Shown: in pieces, positions 62,544-64,000 of the stretch
Position numbering within the stretch: the first letter of the stretch is position 1
Layout of the letters: each line of letters opens with the position of its first letter
Assembly (NCBI RefSeq): GCF_000281895.1
Contig: NZ_CM001558.1
Location: 1,678,556 to 1,742,555 of the forward strand
DNA from: Pseudomonas fluorescens Q2-87
GTDB lineage: Bacteria > Pseudomonadota > Gammaproteobacteria > Pseudomonadales > Pseudomonadaceae
Length of the DNA stretch: 64,000 nt
Reading direction: 5' to 3'
The notes under the pieces: generated by a model
Database searches by the model: none
What the model was told of the DNA's origin: nothing
What the model saw: only the letters and a program-made list of their open reading frames with translations
Position numbers and translations under genes: made by a program

Positions 62544-62665
62544 CCTGTCATAAAATAAAACGCCTATTCGCTGTCCAACCGTCATGGCTGACGCCGTTTG
62601 GCGTAGACTCGCGCCCGCGCGCACTGGCCATTTTTCCCCAATGCGGCATTCTTGAGGTTTCTATC

Positions 62666-63076
62666 ATGCGTTTGACTTTGTCCACCTTGGTACTTGGGTT
62701 GTTGATTGCCCAGGGCGCGATGGCTGCCGGCGACGGAACCGCTGCGGTCGGCGGTGGTCTGGGCGGTGTGTTGGGTAATGTGGTCGGCCAGCAAATGGGC
62801 GGCAGCACAGGCGCTGCGATTGGCGCGGGTGTCGGCGGTGCTGCCGGCAGCGCGGTAGGGGCACGCAAGGGCAGCCGTACGGAAGCGGCCATCGGTGGCG
62901 GCCTGGGTTCGGCAGGTGGTTCGATTGTCGGTAACCGTCTGGGCGGCTCCACCGGCTCCACCATCGGCGCAGGCGTTGGCGGCGCAGCGGGCGGCGCGTT
63001 GGGCAGCAACCTGTCCAATGACAACGACAGCCACTCCGGCGGCAAGAAGCACAAGCACAAGAGAAAGCATCGTTAA
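62666..63076 (+). CDS. Glycine-zipper outer-membrane-type protein
   Basis: A 136-residue exported protein. The signal peptide (LSTLVLGLLIAQGAMAAG) is followed by repeated glycine zippers (GGGLGGVLGNVVGQQMGG, GAAIGAGVGGAAGSAVG, GGGLGSAGGSIVGNRLGG) and a His/Lys-rich tail (GGKKHKHKRKHR). Such repeats pack in membranes, as in the OmpA glycine-zipper lipoproteins. The basic tail may bind metal or nucleic acid. Followed by a terminator. Confidence 0.82.
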   Translation: MRLTLSTLVLGLLIAQGAMAAGDGTAAVGGGLGGVLGNVVGQQMGGSTGAAIGAGVGGAAGSAVGARKGSRTEAAIGGGLGSAGGSIVGNRLGGSTGSTIGAGVGGAAGGALGSNLSNDNDSHSGGKKHKHKRKHR

Positions 63077-63093
63077 GCCGATGCTTGAATGAA

Positions 63094-63121
63094 AAGACCC
63101 GGCCTCGTGCCGGGTTTTTTG
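63094..63121 (+). terminator. Intrinsic terminator
   Basis: ACCCGGCCTCGTGCCGGGTT then TTTTGTTT, preceded by a second hairpin, AAGCATCG and CGATGCTT, at the gene end. Confidence 0.88.
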
Positions 63122-63253
63122 TTTATTGCGCGCCGTAACGGCGAACACCCGTAAATCAAATTTTCAGAGTTCTTTGTTCTTCGGCATTTAGCTGGAACGT
63201 TTACTGTTTCCCCGCCTCGAATTCATACATCCATCAGCAACGCGAGGTGTGCC

Positions 63254-63466
63254 ATGACGCCGGAAACCGAAGGCAAGGAAGAGAAGGGCCCCACGGGTGT
63301 TCCTTTCGTCAATGACCCTGGCCCCACCGATCCTGGCCCCAACGACCCGGGCAACGAGGATCCGGGTTCCTTGATGGACGATGCCCAGGTTCCCCTGAAC
63401 GACGCCGATGACGCGGCAGACGTCGGGCAAATCGAGGTTGAGGACGAGGACGAATCCTACGATTGA
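63254..63466 (+). CDS. Small acidic repeat-containing protein
   Basis: A 70-residue highly acidic protein (MTPETEGKEEKGPTGVPFVN start). It contains repeated DPG units (DPGPTDPGPNDPGNEDPG) and ends in an Asp/Glu tail. No signal peptide. GAGG before the ATG. Family unknown; probably disordered. Confidence 0.65.
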   Translation: MTPETEGKEEKGPTGVPFVNDPGPTDPGPNDPGNEDPGSLMDDAQVPLNDADDAADVGQIEVEDEDESYD

Positions 63467-63525
63467 GCAAGACAAGGCTGACACCCTCTGCTGCTCTGTT
63501 CATGTAGGCACATCAGGAGACTGTC

Positions 63526-63732
63526 ATGACAGCTGGAACCCACGCACCCGAAGACGAAGAAACCCCGGAATACCCGCTTCCCTCACCGACCAACCCGCTG
63601 AGTCGCGACCAGCTTCCCCCCGATGACGATGCCGGTGTGGAGCAAGTACCCAATGAGAACGATGAGGATATCGAGGCGACCCCGGATGATCCGGACATTG
63701 CCGGGGACGATGCGTCCGGTAAGCCGAGTTGA
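63526..63732 (+). CDS. Small acidic protein
   Basis: A 68-residue Asp/Glu/Pro-rich protein (MTAGTHAPEDEETPEYPLPS start; NENDEDIEATPDDPDIAGDD). AGGAG is seven bases before the ATG. Together with the previous gene it forms a pair of intrinsically disordered acidic proteins separated by 59 bases. Confidence 0.65.
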   Translation: MTAGTHAPEDEETPEYPLPSPTNPLSRDQLPPDDDAGVEQVPNENDEDIEATPDDPDIAGDDASGKPS

Positions 63733-63823
63733 TCATCAGCGTTGCCGCCTGTCGATTGAGGGGCACCATCGACCAGCGAGGCTTGCCACACATCAGGTAG
63801 GTACCTTGAAAAGGAGACTCACC

Positions 63824-64000
63824 ATGATGAAACCCAACCTCACAGCACTGACACTGGCCGGGATTCTTTCGGTCAGTTCGATGGCTGTTTTCGCACAATC
63901 TTCAAACAGCACGCCGCCGGTGGACAAAGGCGGGATGCCGCCTTCAACCCAGATGGACGCCGGTTCCACCTCCGACACCAGCGGCAACGCCTTGCCCCCA
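63824..64000 (+). CDS. Exported low-complexity protein (N-terminal part, cut by window end)
   Basis: 59 codons visible. The signal peptide is LTALTLAGILSVSSMAVFAQ; the mature part is Ser/Thr/Pro/Gly-rich. AAGGAG lies seven bases before the ATG. It resembles the protein at 5985-6329 in design. Incomplete, so no function can be assigned. Confidence 0.65.
   Translation, partial: MMKPNLTALTLAGILSVSSMAVFAQSSNSTPPVDKGGMPPSTQMDAGSTSDTSGNALPP

Noticed and set aside
62400-62660. Possible small RNA ending at the second terminator (62515-62543)
   Set aside because: A T-run hairpin is clear but no promoter or conserved RNA motif could be established, so only the terminator is listed.
1-64000. CRISPR array or prophage
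   Set aside because: No regularly spaced direct repeats and no phage structural or integrase genes were seen.

Overview
The window is bacterial chromosomal DNA with high G+C. It carries many hallmarks of a Pseudomonas of the P. fluorescens group: etfBA beside ETF-ubiquinone oxidoreductase, a fadAB-like pair, a MocR regulator, a De Ley-Doudoroff sugar pathway, and six paired copies (plus one single arm) of the inverted repeats typical of Pseudomonas intergenic regions. It is mostly core metabolism with one accessory stretch (about 43.6-59.3 kb).

Layout. 1-13 kb is a sugar block: the end of an SMP-30 lactonase, an aldose 1-dehydrogenase (SDR), the araFGH ABC importer, four small unrelated genes (5.6-7.6 kb), then dgoK-dgoA-dgoD, an MFS transporter and an IclR regulator. 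Together these could take L-arabinose or D-galactose through lactone and aldonate, and galactonate on to pyruvate plus glyceraldehyde 3-phosphate. The SDR operon and the dgo operon are preceded by near-identical promoter modules (same operator, same 13-base gap, same -35 and -10 boxes, same 18-base spacer). 13-15 kb holds a zinc alcohol dehydrogenase with a divergent AraC regulator. 15.3-19.2 kb is the electron transfer flavoprotein system, with a PsrA-like site between the divergent units. 19.3-28 kb holds envelope proteins, a MocR regulator, RraB, a transglutaminase whose two usual partner genes survive only as scraps, a cytochrome c and a 31-residue membrane peptide. 28-35 kb holds a thiolase and multifunctional beta-oxidation pair, a glutamine amidotransferase, CorA, PlsC and a crotonase. 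A tRNA-Ser(GGA) lies at 35.4 kb, followed by a GNAT relic and a UvdE-type endonuclease. 37-43.5 kb is an AraC-controlled cluster (MFS, FAH-family hydrolase, SDR, 2-hydroxyacid dehydrogenase) that looks like an unassigned sugar-acid pathway.

The accessory stretch contains a HigBA toxin-antitoxin operon with a large antitoxin, a DapF-like protein in which one catalytic cysteine position is serine, a 2401-bp IS66 element with an 8-bp target duplication that clips 13 residues off an SH3-like protein, a PhyH pseudogene, and a Fic protein with a small partner. The window ends with a hybrid sensor kinase and several small secreted or acidic proteins, the last one cut by the window edge.

All functions come from reading the translated sequence and recalling families; no database search was run. 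Operators and small ORFs are inferences from pattern.
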